Source: Nitrososphaerales archaeon TH5895
GTDB taxonomy: Archaea > Thermoproteota > Nitrososphaeria > Nitrososphaerales > Nitrososphaeraceae
Direction: 5' to 3'
Assembly (NCBI GenBank): GCA_014523695.1
Contig: JAATVS010000387.1
Location: 1 to 5,453, forward strand
DNA: 5,453 nt
Shown one piece after another: positions 5,162 to 5,453 of the stretch (positions are counted from its first letter, which is position 1; each line of letters opens with the position of its first letter). The position numbers and the translations under genes are program-made. The notes under the pieces are model-generated. The model saw only the letters and a program-made list of their open reading frames with translations, made no database searches and was not told the origin of the DNA.

Positions 5162-5188
5162 CTCTGCCCATTCACCGTGGGTATAGAG
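5162..5188 (-). other. Stem-loop downstream of cbf5
   Basis: CTCT and CCCA arms pair with TGGG and AGAG around a 7-nt loop, with a small internal loop, on either strand. It lies 38-64 nt after the cbf5 stop in the cbf5-tRNA spacer. No T-run follows it on the minus strand, so it is not a classic terminator. It may be a 3' UTR structure. Confidence 0.3.
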
Positions 5189-5225
5189 TCAAAATATTTG
5201 CTTAGGTGAGTATGGCACCCTATAT

Positions 5226-5453
5226 CTAGTGTAACTTTTGTTCTTTTGCTGTTAAATTTGTGGTATGCCACGATTTGGGATATGATCCTGGTTTCATAAT
5301 TATCCTCTTGATAGTAACAGCAATGCCTTTTACATTGGATTCGATTTCCTCTCTTGTCATTGCGGCTTCTCCTAAGCCTACAATCTCTCCTTTCATAGAA
5401 TAAATTCCAACAAAGTCCCCTACTTTAAGGGCCTTGGAGATAGATAAAATACC
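5226..5453 (-). CDS. cbf5: Cbf5 pseudouridine synthase, C-terminal PUA end (partial)
   Basis: Only the last 75 codons are in the window; the start lies beyond 5453. Cbf5 is the catalytic subunit of archaeal H/ACA ribonucleoproteins, which convert uridine to pseudouridine in rRNA, and it can also modify tRNA U55. The catalytic TruB-like domain is outside the window. What is visible is the PUA domain, which holds the ACA end of the guide RNA: GILSISKALKVGD, a KGEIVGLGEAAMT strand pair, then VKGIAVTIKRIIM and the closing PGSYPKSW, which matches the KGIAV...YPK-W end of archaeal Cbf5. A 13-residue tail ends in KLH before TAG. The frame reaches the edge without a stop. Another PUA protein is possible but fits less well. 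The tRNA-Ser gene follows after 181 nt. Confidence 0.85.
   Translation of the reverse strand, partial: GILSISKALKVGDFVGIYSMKGEIVGLGEAAMTREEIESNVKGIAVTIKRIIMKPGSYPKSWHTTNLTAKEQKLH

Noticed and set aside
1..5453. Search for CRISPR repeats, insertion sequence ends, att sites and transposase, toxin-antitoxin or defence genes
   Set aside because: No repeated spacer array, terminal inverted repeats flanking a gene, or matching protein motifs were seen.

Overview
The window looks like archaeal chromosome, most likely from a Nitrososphaerota (Thaumarchaeota) member. It carries a Sec11-type signal peptidase with a catalytic His, an archaeal Hjc Holliday junction resolvase, an archaeal-type CobT homologue, the PUA-domain end of Cbf5, and a serine tRNA whose gene is interrupted by an intron at position 37/38 and lacks an encoded CCA. 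Several genes have a TATA-like box whose centre lies about 25-26 nt before the start codon, as expected of leaderless archaeal transcripts, and four of the seven genes with a visible start begin with TTG. The phylum assignment is inferred from gene content. I see no direct marker such as amo or rRNA genes.

Left part (1-1040): a membrane signal peptidase on the plus strand is followed by a 130-nt spacer with two overlapping dyads. Next comes a TTG-started, cysteine-rich mini zinc-finger protein on the plus strand, then a T-run that may end its transcript. The minus-strand hjc gene (1040-1594) converges on it.

Centre (1595-2134): a 540-nt gap between the divergent hjc and nnrE genes. It holds two promoter-like TATA boxes, a T7 run, and an AT-rich stretch open in register on both strands. 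A weak 37-codon basic ORF lies in it on the minus strand, but no convincing gene does.

Right-centre (2135-4564): a tight three-gene plus-strand operon. nnrE (NAD(P)HX epimerase) overlaps an ETHE1/glyoxalase-II-like metallo-beta-lactamase hydrolase gene by 4 nt. That gene overlaps a cobT-like nicotinate-nucleotide phosphoribosyltransferase gene by 8 nt. A link to nicotinamide-nucleotide repair and cobalamin lower-ligand activation is plausible for the two outer genes; the hydrolase's substrate is unknown.

Right end (4565-5453): a small acidic, helical protein with its own promoter on the plus strand. It converges on an intron-containing tRNA-Ser(GGA) on the minus strand. Further right, also on the minus strand, is the last 75 codons of cbf5, truncated by the window edge. 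This last gene is easy to miss because its start lies outside the window. I found no mobile element, CRISPR array or evident novel defence system. The odd items are the operon grouping, the cysteine-rich mini-protein, the hjc C-terminal extension and the hjc-nnrE gap.
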